From: Brugia malayi
Taxonomy: Eukaryota; Nematoda; Chromadorea; Rhabditida; Onchocercidae
Length of the DNA stretch: 64,000 bases
Reading direction: 5' to 3'
Assembly (NCBI RefSeq): GCF_000002995.4
Contig: NW_025062475.1
Location: 4,564,528-4,628,527 of the forward strand
Below are positions 1 to 12,996 of this stretch, piece after piece (position 1 is the first letter of the stretch; each line of letters starts with the position of its first letter). Both the position numbers and the translations under genes were made by a program. The notes under the pieces were generated by a model. The model saw only the letters and a list, made by a program, of their open reading frames with translations, had not been told where the DNA came from and did not search any database.

Positions 1-34
1 CTTTCACTTTTATTGTTGACACTTATAATTTAAG

Positions 35-392
35 TTGAAAGAATATCTCCAGTTTTTCTCTCAAGATATTCCGACCAAAATTTCTTCGAGAATTGCCCTG
101 ATGAGAATGATAGGTAGTGTTATTGTTTGGTAATGGCTTAAATTTACATTATTTTCAATTATTAGCTTTCTAATAAAAATAAACTGTTTCATTCTTTTGG
201 TTCTCTTGTCTCACATCCATATATAGGCATTTCTACATCCGTCTGACATCTGGTCGAGCCTTTGTTCGGAAACTTGTAATTTCCGCTTTCAACCAGAAAA
301 GTGAAGGACTTCAGAACAACTTGTTCAAACTCAGCGGGAACTCTCAGTTCTTTGATTCAACCTTTTTGACACGGTTATATCGAAATTCCTAA
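35..392 (+). other. Possible exon pieces of a gene entering from the left
   Basis: Two stretches look coding but cannot be tied to a family. The first (35-113) follows a TTTAAG acceptor-like site, reads LKEYLQFFSQDIPTKISSR and ends at a GTAGTG donor-like site. The second (227-392) follows ATATATAG and stays open for 55 codons to a TAA, reading for example RAFVRKLVISAFNQKSEGL. Joining the two by phase would end the protein soon after the junction (GISTSV-stop), so the long frame of the second piece would need another upstream exon. The open length and higher GC are the only evidence. It could be chance or a decayed gene. Confidence 0.25.
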
Positions 393-3300
393 ATGCATCA
401 CTTATTGTATTTGAAAATTTATTGAAGCATTCGATCCTTATTTACCTTAAAAGATAGCAAATTTTTTACACGCTGCACAGAAATTCCAGGGTTAAATTCA
501 ATAAGACATCTCAGAGAATCAAAAATCTCGATCCCACCATGCATTTGTATTTTTTCTGATTTTTAAGTTTCTCAATGAAGAAATTTCCATAATTTTATTG
601 AAGCCATAAATTCATTGGACAATAATTACAATTAGCAGAAGAAAAATGGCAGCAATTTTAGTCAAAATTAGTTTTATCACACTAAGCACCCATTAAATTA
701 AAAAATATAATATATCGACAGTATGGACGGCTAATATAAAAGTATAATATAAAGGTTTAAATTTTCAATTATTTCTACATTCATTCTCTTTTGAAACATT
801 ATAGTCATTTTTAAAATAATTTTTATATTTGACTTTGTAGGGTCACATATATTGTGTGATTTCATGCTTAGATAAGATTATATTTTACGTTGTTTCACAT
901 ATACTCTATATGAACATAAACTGGAAATTGTAAACAACATTTACGAATGCATATAACATGAAATGACTGGCTCTTTTGCATATGTTTAAATAAGGCCGAT
1001 GGAAAAGGATGAGAAAAAAAAAGAAAGAATGGAAAACGATTAAAAGAAATGACAAATTGAAAAAGAAAAAAAGATTGAATGACGCGAAAGAAAAAATGAA
1101 ATGAAATAAAATAAAATGAAGTAAAATAAAATAGAATGAAGTGAAATAAAATAAAATAAAATAAAATAAAATAAAATAGAATGAAATGAAATGAAATGAA
1201 ACGAAATGAAATGAAATGAAATGAAATGAAATGAAATGGTAGAATCGAGTCGAATCGAGTCGAATCGAATCGAATCAACTATGTCTACATCTTCATCTAT
1301 CTCTTCGTCAAAAGCAAAACACACAAGAGACCTATAGAGTCACCCATAGAGTCAATCTATTTACTAGGCTTATTGCAGGCATTGTTAAGCGAGGATGTCT
1401 TTGGCCAATGGTGACAATTACCAAACCATTTCGTTAGTAAGTATTCCGTAAAAGCTAGAGTATATGGCAGAGTTTAGGGATAAAGATGAAAATGACGAAG
1501 TGAATATAAATTTGCGATAGTTCAATCCTGAAGTCTTCTTTCATCATGTTCCTCTCATCATTCTTTCAATTTCTTTCTTTCCTTCTCTCTCTTCTAATTT
1601 CAAATTTTCTGAATGCGAAAGTCATCCGTTTTCAGTAGTCTAATTTGAAGTAATGCTATTGATGCTTCTATTGCTGCTATTTATTTGATAGTATTTTCAA
1701 TGATCCTGAAATAAGCTGTGATACTTCATGTTTCTCTATGAATGATCAGATGTAATCATTGACATTCTTATCATTCATTCATTTTTTCTCACTTATAAGT
1801 GGCATAGTTGATGAAAATTATGCTTCTTCTAATTGCAAAAATGTGATATTGGCTTATCTAATCAAGCTTTATTAGCTCTCATCAAATTCATCGATATATT
1901 AGGCAAATAAGGAAGAAAGATATGAAATAATATTGATCAATATAAACAATATCCGCATTAAAAATCCATATCATTATTATCATTTGCTATATACTAACAA
2001 AATATCTATTATCTTCCATAGTAATATTTTGGAAGATCTGGGATACCTAGCGACAAAACTAAAAAAAAAACTAATAATATTTTGAAGATTTCGTTTTCAT
2101 CATTTTTGGAAGTCTAAAATACACTTTTAACATATCTTTTTCAATACTTAGTTTTGATATACATGCATAGAGAAAAATACAAATATTTTTCACAGATACA
2201 AACAACTTCAGCAATAAAAAAAAATGGAAAAATTCACATTTAAATCTATTTTTTTGCAATATTAAAAAGAAGAACAACAAAAAATATTAATTCCATAAAA
2301 TTGAAAAATGTTAAGAATTTGAAGAAAACGTGATCACTAAATTGAATTTATAATCATTTTTTGCTTGTTCCCATATGCAAGCAAGTCATGCCAAAATAAC
2401 ATGCCTATGAGTCATCATTCTGTTAGCCTTTTAGGGCCTACAAACCTTTAAAGGATGTAAGCCTAAAGCCAATTGCACACAAACAACCATGCCATTCCTC
2501 GTTTCTCATCTTATGGTCATTGCAATCACAACGATAATCATTCATTCTTCCATTTGTCTTATTTCTTATTCAATCAGTCTATTCATTTTTTTTTTTCATT
2601 TCTTTTTTATTCAATCAAATAATTATTTTAATTTTTAAGACATTTACCATAAAATTAAGTTAAACACTTGAATAAGTTAGATTTTTTAAAACAGTTTTGA
2701 TATTTGAAAATTGGAATAATAACCATAAAAGAATGTTATAGATGGAAAATTTTCAAACAATTCTTTCCTATCGAATAAATTATTGGAATACATTGTGATT
2801 TAATGTTTCACTTTAATTATTTCATTATTACTCACACCGCTGACATTATCGTTCATCATCGTAACAACAATTATCATTACTTTCTTACTTAATACTGACG
2901 GATACTATAAAGCTAATTGGATGTAAGTTTTAAAGTTTTCCACTTTGTTTATTTCATTCAGAAAATATTTATCTGTTAGCAGCGGAATTGATGATGCACT
3001 TTGCAAAATTTAAATGAAATTGAACGAGTAACAATAAATAGTTGGGAATAGATAGAGAGAGAAAAAAAGATGAGAATGAAAAAGGAAGAAGAGGAAAGTA
3101 AAAGAAGAAAGAGAAGCAACTAAAAATTATCTACTGATTAATCTAATTGTTTACATATATTTTAAATATTTTGAGGTGAATCTGAGATATCATTCAACAA
3201 GATATCTTGGAGGATTAACAAACCTGAGAACTCTCAATCTGTACCTTTCGGATTTCTCTATTTGTGTGTTGCTGTGATTTCTTCTGCCATAATTGTTTAA

Positions 3301-4519
3301 ATTCAAAATTTACAAAATGAGATTGCTCACTGATTCTATTTGCCGAGCTCTACACAATCTTACAAAATTGAAAGTATTTATAATCTTAGCTTCTGCATTT
3401 CTTTTCGAAACTGAAGTAAGAAAAGGTGATATGATAATGAGTTGTTAACATGGACAAAGAGTTATTACTTATTTTACACGTTTGTCCAACTGATACTTTT
3501 GGACCAATATTAAAAAATCGTTTTTGATAGTGCAATCATCATTATCCTATCCGTCCAAAATATTATCATTATTATCATTTGAATTACGATTATTAACATT
3601 ATGTAAACTTTGCTTCCGATTTACCATTTCTCTATGATACAAGCAAATAATAGCAAAAAGAAGAGATATTACTATTTTTAACTTCAATTCTTTTCTAAAA
3701 TAGAATCCGAGAACTACATTAATAATATCCGCTGGTTGCTTTATCGAGTATCATTCAAATAATGCATTATCATATATTATTTCTGTTTGTATGAAACTTA
3801 TAATTAATGGACGAAAATACATATGATTATTACTATTATTTTTATTTAATGCTACTGTTAGTTATTATTACCGTTAATTGTCATTATTACTATTATTGTT
3901 GTTATACTACCATTGCTATTACAATAATAATTATTATTATAATAATTATTTTGTTATGGCTACCACCGTTATCGTCATTATTATTATTATATCATTAGTG
4001 TTATAAAATGGCAGTATGATAATTTTTCGGGTATAAATAATGTTGAACAAATTAGAAATTTATGCATATCAATAACAAATCATTAATTACAAATATAAAT
4101 GACATATTTCTTCTTTTCCTTTAAATTTTAATATTTTTCAGGTTATGAATTTTCATTAAAGTATTATATGTGTAAGAAAACATTCGTCTATTCTAACCAA
4201 CGTTGTTATTTCCGGTACATTTCTGACTTAACGAATTAATTGAAAATGTTTTATTTTAATTGGATATTCTGAATAATCTATCAATAAGTTAATCGATCTA
4301 TTGCTAAAGTAATTCCTCAGATGAAACTTACTACTGAATTTGTCCTGTTTATTTAATATATTTTCACTGCTAAAAATCAATTTTCCCATTCCGTATTGGA
4401 ATGAATAATTCTAGAAACAATCAACTGAAAAAATCAATTCGTCTTAATTGATTAAATTGATGTTCTTCTACAAAGTTTGAATTTTATTAGCTATTTTTTC
4501 CAATCGTAGCAAACCAGGT
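393..4519. other. Non-coding flank upstream of the CDK5 activator gene
   Basis: Apart from the five-base array I see no convincing gene here. It holds AT-rich sequence, a purine-rich tract (about 3055-3120) and a (TTA/ATT)n-rich stretch (about 3820-3990) that gives a false Tyr/Ile-rich frame. The end (4495-4519) has a pyrimidine run and two AG sites just before the ATG of the next gene, consistent with a cis or spliced-leader acceptor. Confidence 0.5.
1095..1278. repeat. Pentanucleotide array, AAATG/AAATA turning into GAATC/GAGTC
   Basis: From about 1095 to 1238 the + strand is a nearly uninterrupted array of five-base units AAATG, AAATA and AGATG variants. From 1239 to 1278 it becomes a GAATC/GAGTC array with the same five-base period. 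On the minus strand the array gives long apparent open frames rich in Phe, His, Ser and Ile, because a five-base period cycles through all frames without making stops. These are not genes. Purine-rich A/G tracts continue on the left side, around 1010-1090. Confidence 0.85.
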
Positions 4520-7500
4520 ATGGGAGCTTCCTTAACATCACCTTTACCCCATCGACCGCCAACAAGTGTCTGCAATCATTTGTTTGTGGCATCAGATGCT
4601 CCACCAATTTTTCGACATCATCCATTGACAACGATACAGGCCAAAAAGCAATCGGTATTTGCGGCAGGATGGAATTGGTCTAAAAAAGCTGCGCAACAGG
4701 TTGGCCTTTTTTTCCGTTCTTCTTTCCCTCTTTTTTCAGGACTTCGAGATTTTTTTTATGATGAAAAAGTTATCAGTGAATGAAAACATCTAACGTTTGA
4801 GCATTTATTTGTGAACTGAATGTTTTAATTGGATGATTTCATTCTATCCATTATATTTTTAAATTAGGTATTTAAGAATTAAAAGAGTCAAGAATTTGTA
4901 CAAATTTCGTAAGTTATTTAAAATATTTTTCTAGTGTTATCAAATTAATTATTCAATAAATTGATATATGCTAATGTTATGGAACGCACATATTGCTAAG
5001 TTAAGCGGAAATGCTTGTTGTAAAATGAATTTAGTGAATTTTAGAATAAGTAAATTGAAAAAAAGAGGAAGGAAAGTGTATTTGAAAGATAAATAATAGT
5101 CGTGAAATTTAAATTGAAATGAATGAAAGTTCGAAATAATAGAGAAAGCATTTTGCAAAGTTACAAAAGCAGTAATCAATCAGTAAAAAAAGAAACACCG
5201 ATTCTTTTTTTTTGAAATACTGATTTTAATGATTTTTTTTTTTTTTAAAAAAGGGTTAAATTACATAAAGTAAGATTTACACAAAAATCACATAAAAAAA
5301 AAGAAAATTAATTACGTCAAGTTAATTAAATCAATCGCTTAACTAATTAGCTAGTTAATCAATCAATCATTTCTAATTCAAAATATTATTTAATTCATCA
5401 CATTTTTATGTCCAATATTTTTCATTTCTTTTTCTTTTCATTGTTTCCATTCTCTCTCTTCCTCTTTTCCTCTTTCCCTCTCTCTCTCTCTCTCTCTGTA
5501 ATTTTAAGCCTATATTTTAACATTCTTTTGCAATCATCAAAAATTATTTGAGAAAAGAAAAAGAAAAAGAAAAAAAAAAACTGAATTGAAAAAAATGTTG
5601 TCTGCTCTTTTCTGAAACAGTGTCTCTAAAATAAAAGAGCCTCAGAAAATGAATGAAGGATAAGTGTTGATGGTAAAGTGGAGATGCTAATAGAGCCTAG
5701 TTTGGTAGAAGAAGCCAGATGATGATATCCATGAAGCAATTTTAAGTATTTGCATAAAGATGTGTGTATGTATGTGTATGTGTGTGTGTGTCGGTGTGTG
5801 TTGGTGTCTGTGCTTGGGTCTACTTAAGTATGTATGTTTAGACAGGCCTGTTTTTCCCCATTTCCTATATTTTTGCTTCATTTTCAATTGAAATGAAAAA
5901 AGAGGCCAAAAAGCTAATTAATGGAATCATTTTAAAATCCATTTTCCTAAGGCTTTTCTCATTTATTTGAAAAATGTCGCTCTTTTTCATGATTTCATTT
6001 CGTTAAAATTTACTAAATCAAAGTAATTTTTTGTTTACAAAAAATATTTTAATATTTCATTAGGAAAATATTTTTCACACTGTAATGACAGTTAGTTTAA
6101 TTTAATATTTATTAAATTTATTTTTACAAAAGAAAAAAGCAAAAAATCGTTTAAAAAATTGAAAGTTATAAAAAAAGAAACAAAAAGAAAAAAAAAGGTT
6201 TATATGAACCAGTAAATGAATACATTTAGTTAATCATAGAATTATGATGTAAGAGAAAATTATATGAAATGTTTGAAATGAATAAATGATTTTGATTATT
6301 TTTAATTTTATCTATCTTTGAATCATACTATTCTGTTCTAAAATTATCATTTAATTTTTATGATTATAGATGGATTTTTAGTACTAAAAATTCTTCTAAT
6401 GTTTAAATCATACTTATAGAATCCTCTTTTTTCTATGATGAACCTAACCTTATCATTGGATTGATCAATCGTTTAAGTAAAGCGTTAATTACTTATGTGT
6501 AAATTACATTTTACTTAAAAATTCATCATGTTTTAACTTTTTTGAGATATTTATGGGTTCTTAATTATATTTTAATTATTATTTTGATGTTATTAACAAG
6601 CTATCATCTTAATCTTTATTTTTCTTTCTCACTCAGCATAACTTATTTAAACTTTTTTTTATCCTCTTTGTTCAATAATTAATAAATAAGCATGACAATT
6701 CAATGCAATGCTTTCACTTTGTTTGATAAAAATAAAAGCAGGTATAACAGAAGAAGAATAAAGAGTGGTAAAGAGAAAGGGACAGAAATGAAAAAAGAAA
6801 GGGAAATTTTAAATAAAAAAATTTTTTTTTTTGATGTTAAAAATTGTATTCTTCATTCCTTACGAGAAATTGAAAATTTACACCATTTTCTTTACTTTCT
6901 TTGTTTATTTCTATGCCTTTTTTCTTTTTCCTCCTTTTCAAACCTTAATTGAAAATAGCTCACTTTAAAAAAAAGAAAAGAAAAAATGCAATTACATATA
7001 TGAGGGTTTGTTTTCATCACAACTCTGTAATACTTATACAATCCAAATTACATTTTCATTCTATCTCCACTTCATTTTTTTCTCTTTGTTTTATTACTTT
7101 GTCCATAGTCTTTAATTTGCCTTGTTCAAGATGTTAGCCTAGAGAGTTAATGAGCTAATTAGCAATTTAATTGCATAAGTAAATAGTAACTGTAGAGAAC
7201 ATAAGAAAAACATTAACGACTTGAAGTTTCTTTTTTTTTTCTTTTGTTTTTTCGATTGAAAATTCTCGTCCTCATACTTCTTTGGTCGTTCAATTATTAA
7301 TTAAGTCAAAATTCATAAATTTGATTTTTTTTCTTAATATGCCAATAAGTTTTTATAATATTTTATTATCACTTTTCAATCATTTTAAATGTATTTAAAT
7401 GTTTGCCTTAAACTTAAATTCTGATAATTAATTGATAACCAAATGTGCTTTGTATAGATATGTACCAAAATGAAATCAATAAAATTTATTTAAAGCATAG

Positions 7501-10500
7501 AGTAAAATTCTGTAATAGTTAATATAGCAATATTTTTAGTTCAAATAATTTAAATGATTATAATTTTAGCTTCAAATGCAAGCTCAAGCGCAAAAACAAC
7601 GAAGTTCAACGGTAACATCACGTTCCACCGATTCTATGCTACTATTGGCTACAAATCAAGCAGAAAAATGCTCACGTGAGCTACCGTATACTCAACTATC
7701 CGTAACTTTAGATAGTAATCAAAATTATAAAAAGTATGAACCAGCAGTAACAAATCCGACGAAGAATCGACGAAATTCATTAGTTATCGTGGATACGGCA
7801 ACAGTTATACCAAACTATTACAGCATCCGGAAAGAGATAAAACGAGAATTAAAACTTAGTAAACAGGTTATTTGCAAATTCTACTTATTTATTTTTCCTT
7901 TTACTATTCAAATGATGTCTTAAATAGTTTCAAAATTTTGGTTGTTTAAAATAAAGCTAAAAATGTTTAATGGAATATTTTCTGTATAATTTTATCACTT
8001 TTGATTTCAAAAAATTAGTTGAAACATAGCTAATGCTTTCAAACAAGTGTAAATATGTTAAATCACAATAGTTTATCATATTTATTATTTTATTTAAAAG
8101 TTTTTCCAATCTTTTTTTTAAAATTAAAAAAGGAAAGTTTTTATTTATTAGAAAACAAAGGCTAAAAATTTTCTTAGTTTTTTTAACTTAAGAAAATTAA
8201 AAACCTAAATAATTAAATAATTACTTTTCGTAGAGGTATTTCAAACGAAAAAAAAAAAAAGGAAGAAGAGAGAAAGATACTTGTAGTTTTAAAGAATACG
8301 AACAAGTTGAATTATAGGTTGAATTAATCCTTAGTAATTTTTATTTCAAAATTTAATTCAAGAAAAATTAAGCTGTCATTAAAAATAAAATATATAATCT
8401 TTGTTCAAATTTATTTTCTTTTAAATTTTAAAAATTGTTTGCTCTATGCAAAATTAAAATTTCTGACCTATGGTTGTATAATTTCATAAATCAATGAAAT
8501 TGCCTAATGCACCAATTTTCATTGAATTCATTTTCGCCATATATCTCATTCGAACACATCTCATATTTCATTAAATTTGACTCATTAAATTATTATTGTA
8601 TTCATTTCTAGCAATCCTAAGATTATTTCAAGTATTTAATTATATATGAAAGTAGTTCAGAGCAAATATTCGTCTTCTGCCATTTATCAATTATTTCCAA
8701 TCTAATAGATTTCCTTTTTTTTTTTTTTTTTTTTCTGTTTTCTCAAAGTTATTACATTACATTATTAACTGCCAAGCTATTTTGAATAAATTTATCCGAA
8801 AATTATTCAAATTAATTTGCACAAAAATTTGGTGTTGTTTACATGAAAATTAACGAAATTTAATCAATTCAGTGAAAATATTTAATAATAGGTGTTAAGT
8901 TGCAAATTAAAAAACTAAAAAAAAAAAAACTATTCCAAATTAAATACTAATTCTCTTCATTTTATTTTTTTTTCTTACATCTTACTTACTTATTTTCTTT
9001 CAAGTTATGGAACATTTTTATTCAAAAGATATTTTCTTTTTTTTTGTTGGAATTTTTGTTTGGAATTTAATCACCACAATGATACAAAAAGACCGATTAA
9101 AACCACCTCTCAAATGAATTAAAACAGCGTATGTTTTCTGGTTCTATTAAAATTCACTGAATAATTCTATCAAATTTTATTTTTTACTTTTATTTAAAAT
9201 GTTTCATTCCTTTATAATATTTTCTTCACTTTTTTTCTTTATGATCAAATGAAAATTGCTAATAGTATTTAATTATTTTAAAATTGCTCCATTAATTTGA
9301 CTTTAAAAGAAAAAAAATATCCAATTTCATTAGTGAACTTCATCTTTATTCAGAAAAGAGCAGTTCATATTATAGGAATTCTAGAAAGCATAGAAATTAT
9401 TATTTGATACTAATTATTCAAATTAATAAAACATTTTAATACTACTTATTATATATGGTAAGTCACTTACGCTCTTTTCACCAATTAAAATTACTGTGAA
9501 ATATCAATTATAAGAAATATTCAAATTTTCATTCATACCTAATTTCTCATTTTTACTTAATTAACACTTTCGAATTTATTGCGAAATTACTTTCGAATTT
9601 ATTCCATTTATTTTGTTGATTGTTTACAGATCATCCCTTAATTTCAAACAAACTCTTGCGAATACTTTAAATTACTTCTTTCTATGCTTATTCAGTACTC
9701 AATTTTGGCGTAAAACATAATTCTAGTAACGTTAGCACTTATCAATGTACTACTTAAGGATAGAATTTTTGCATGAAACGTGACAGTTAAGCGTATTTCA
9801 AATAGCCATGCAGTTTATTTGTAAAAGTTTGAAGAAATGTCGAGCAATAATTATAGCATTTGTAACAGAATTAGCTCTAAGTTTTAAATTATATATATAT
9901 ATATATTATCACCTATTATTACTTATCTTATTTTCTCTCATTTCTTTTTTAGATTTCAATTTATATGAAAATTTGAATCATTTCAATTCATTTTAACTTT
10001 GATGAAATAACACTTTCAGTCTAATATGACAATGTTCCTTTCCTTGTTTCTTGTCTATCTGAATACTTCCATATTAAAACTTTAGAGAATTATTCTGATC
10101 AGTTGTGACTAAATTATGCGAAATTTTCTCACCTTGTACAACTCTGTCATAATTGTCATTTTTATGAAATATTTTGTTAATTAGTAATTCTTAGGAGATT
10201 TTCTAATGATATGTTCATTACTAATTAAATCAGGGCTGAATTTAATCCCACTATAATGTATTTTTTAATAATGTAATTTATACATAATATAAAGGATTTC
10301 AGTTTCATTTTTCAATTTTTCACATCCCTATTCAACTTATTAAGCATGTTCATTTGTGTAAAAGTAGCAGCATTGAAATCGTATGCAAATTTCTACCAAT
10401 TTTCATTCATCAAGTCACTGTTAATACTTGTTAAATTGATATGTAATTAGGTGCCTTCATAAAATATTAAAACTTTTGCAAACTTTGATGATTGATTTCC

Positions 10501-12996
10501 AGAAAATTCAATAACTTATATTATAGCATTTATACTGAAACGAATGAAATTTTAATGCAAATTTAGCATTTTTTTTAGGATTTTGTTAACAATAATTTAA
10601 TCAGTCCTATTGGTCCGCAAGCAAAGACACCGTTGTCACCAACACATCGTGCTCAGAAACAACCATTTGGTAGTAGTTGTGCGGTAAACAATGATAATAC
10701 TGCTGTCGCAACGGGTATTACTGATTCAACAAATGATAAACAAACTTATAAATCCTGCAAGAAAATTACCACCAATTGTACCGCAAAAGGTAAAGTAAAC
10801 ATATTATTGATATATCGAATAATGTTGATAATCAATGTAATTCTTGATAATTAATCATAATTATTCACAGTTATGCAACAGTATGCTTACAAATAATAAG
10901 TGAAAACTACGATTATCTAATTATTATAATTAAGTGATGATAATAATGGTTAGGTGATTGTTTGTGATTGATTATGAAAATGCCATATATTCAATATTTT
11001 TTGTTTTTCTCGATTTATTTTATACCATTTTAAATAAATTAAATTGATTTAGAAACATAAATAATAAAATAACATTTTAAACAAATGAAATAATGAACGC
11101 TGATGTGGAATTAGTAATTGTCTATAACAAGTAATTATATATATCAATAATCACTAATAATTATAGCTATAATATCCACCATTTGATAAATGTTGTTTAT
11201 TCTTCGAAATATTGCTAATAAAATATTTTATGCTTACAGCATTGGTACCAAATGATAATGTAAAGAGGAGAACAGTGATTCAGGCATCTACGTCAGAATT
11301 ACTTCGTGGCCTTGGACAATATTTATCAAAGCAATGCCATATTCGACATTTTGAGCCTGCTCAACTTGTTATGTGGCTTAGGACCGTTGATAGGGCACTT
11401 CTGCTACAGGTATTTTAATTTTTTTAACAAAAATTTCATATAAATAAATTATAAAATGTTGAATAAAAAAGGATTAAAATAATGTGATAAATGATTTATT
11501 AGCAACTGTCACATGACTGTGTCAATTTAATTTAATACTTAAACTTGTATATGAAAATTTTTGTTTTAATTAAGATTATTAAAAGTAGTTTTTCTTTTAT
11601 TTTTGGTTAACATTTTTTAGGGTTGGCAAGATGTAGCATTTATTAATCCGGCAAATTTAGTCTTTGTTTATATGTTGGTGAAAAGTATGGTGAGTAATAA
11701 TGAAACGATAAAAACGGTGGAAGAATTGCAATCGGTTGTGCTCACCTGTCTTTATATAAGTTATAGTTATATTGGAAATGAAATTTCCTATCCATTGAAA
11801 CCGTTTCTTGTTGATCAGGTTCAATTTATTTCTTCAGTTCAAACACATTGAAAAAGAATGGAAAGATTCTGAAATAGCAATCAAAATACAAAAATTGTAA
11901 ATTAAAAATTTCAAATAGCTATGTTGAGATTATCCGATTATATATATAAATATAACATGAAATTTTCAAATGACTCTAACATTCATAATATCCATTTGTA
12001 CAAATAATTCATTTCAAAGCAATTATATCCGAAAAACTGTAACCAAAATTACCACCGTTTATATACGATGCAGCTCATTTTTCAACTTTCAAATTTTATT
12101 TAAAAAACAAATTAACTGATAATTTATTTTTTTTTTTTTAAATAAAAAGTTTCATTGACAGCATTTCAACAAATGTTTTATCAGATTGTATGATTAAAAA
12201 AAAATCACATATACTTATAATATTTACTAAGTATTTCAGAAAATAACCATACAATATATTTGATCTAAAATATTTGTGTTACAAATGTTATTTAATTAAT
12301 AAAATAAAAACATGTTAAAATATTGTTTGAATAAAACTTTCAAAACTGTTTTCAAAGAGTAATTGTAAAGAGAAGAGGAAAAAAATAAACAAACGTAAAT
12401 TTATTCTGAAAATTGATGATTAAATATGTGGGTAAACAAATAAACACGTATAAAATTTTCTAGTATGAAATTCTAAATAAGTATAAAATTCTAAAATTGA
12501 AATGCTACTGGCAAACTATTATCATAACATGTTAGTTTCATTTTATCCGATCAAAATATTTCAAAAGCTTTCACCAACAAATTTTAATGCATTCACACAT
12601 TCTCAAAAGAAGAATGCCTCTAACAAAATGTTTAATAAGCTCAAAAATAAAACAAACAAAAAAAAAAAAAAAAAAACATTCTCAGGAGAAAAAAAAAAAC
12701 AAAAACAAAAACTTTTCTTTTTTACAATTTTTTTCTTACTTTTTTGAAAGAATAAAAATTTCGCATAGAGAATATTATTAAAATTAATTAATGCATAATT
12801 TTTTTTCTTTGCAAAAAACTTTTTTTTAAAAAAATTGCCAATGACTAAATAATGGAAATTGTAGGATCGCGATCGTTTCTGGGATCGATGTGTCCAAATA
12901 GTAAATGAACGAAGTGCTGATATGTTACGACTTAATTCATCAACAACTTATTTTACTGAAGTATTTGCTGAATTAAAACATTATGCTTTAGAATAA
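4520..12996 (+). CDS. cdka-1: Cyclin-dependent kinase 5 activator (p35/CDKA-1 family)
   Basis: The encoded protein binds and activates CDK5 without being a true cyclin. In animals it acts at neuronal membranes. Six exons: 4520-4699, 7570-7866, 10579-10789, 11240-11409, 11621-11818 and 12865-12996, with continuous phase and 395 residues in total. The start is chosen because [10 protein letters not shown] matches the N-myristoylation start of p35 (Gly2) and lies just after an acceptor-like AG. Residues from about 238 to the end form the cyclin-fold activation domain: [20 protein letters not shown], then [19 protein letters not shown], then [20 protein letters not shown], then FWDRC. The middle exons encode a low-complexity Ser/Thr/Asn/Gln-rich linker that is poorly conserved in the family. 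Introns are long (2.9 and 2.7 kb) and AT-rich with no nested gene seen. The family assignment is very secure; linker boundaries rest on splice consensus only. Confidence 0.95.
5454..5815. repeat. Simple-sequence tracts inside intron 1 of the CDK5 activator
   Basis: A (TC)n tract (about 5454-5500) is followed, after purine-rich A/G sequence, by a TG-rich microsatellite (about 5760-5812, TGTATG/TGTGTG units). On the minus strand the latter gives a false His/Thr-rich frame. No gene is supported here. Confidence 0.7.

Noticed and set aside
895..1324. Minus-strand Phe/Ser/His-rich open frames
   Set aside because: They are produced by the five-base repeat array and have no start context, domains or splice structure.
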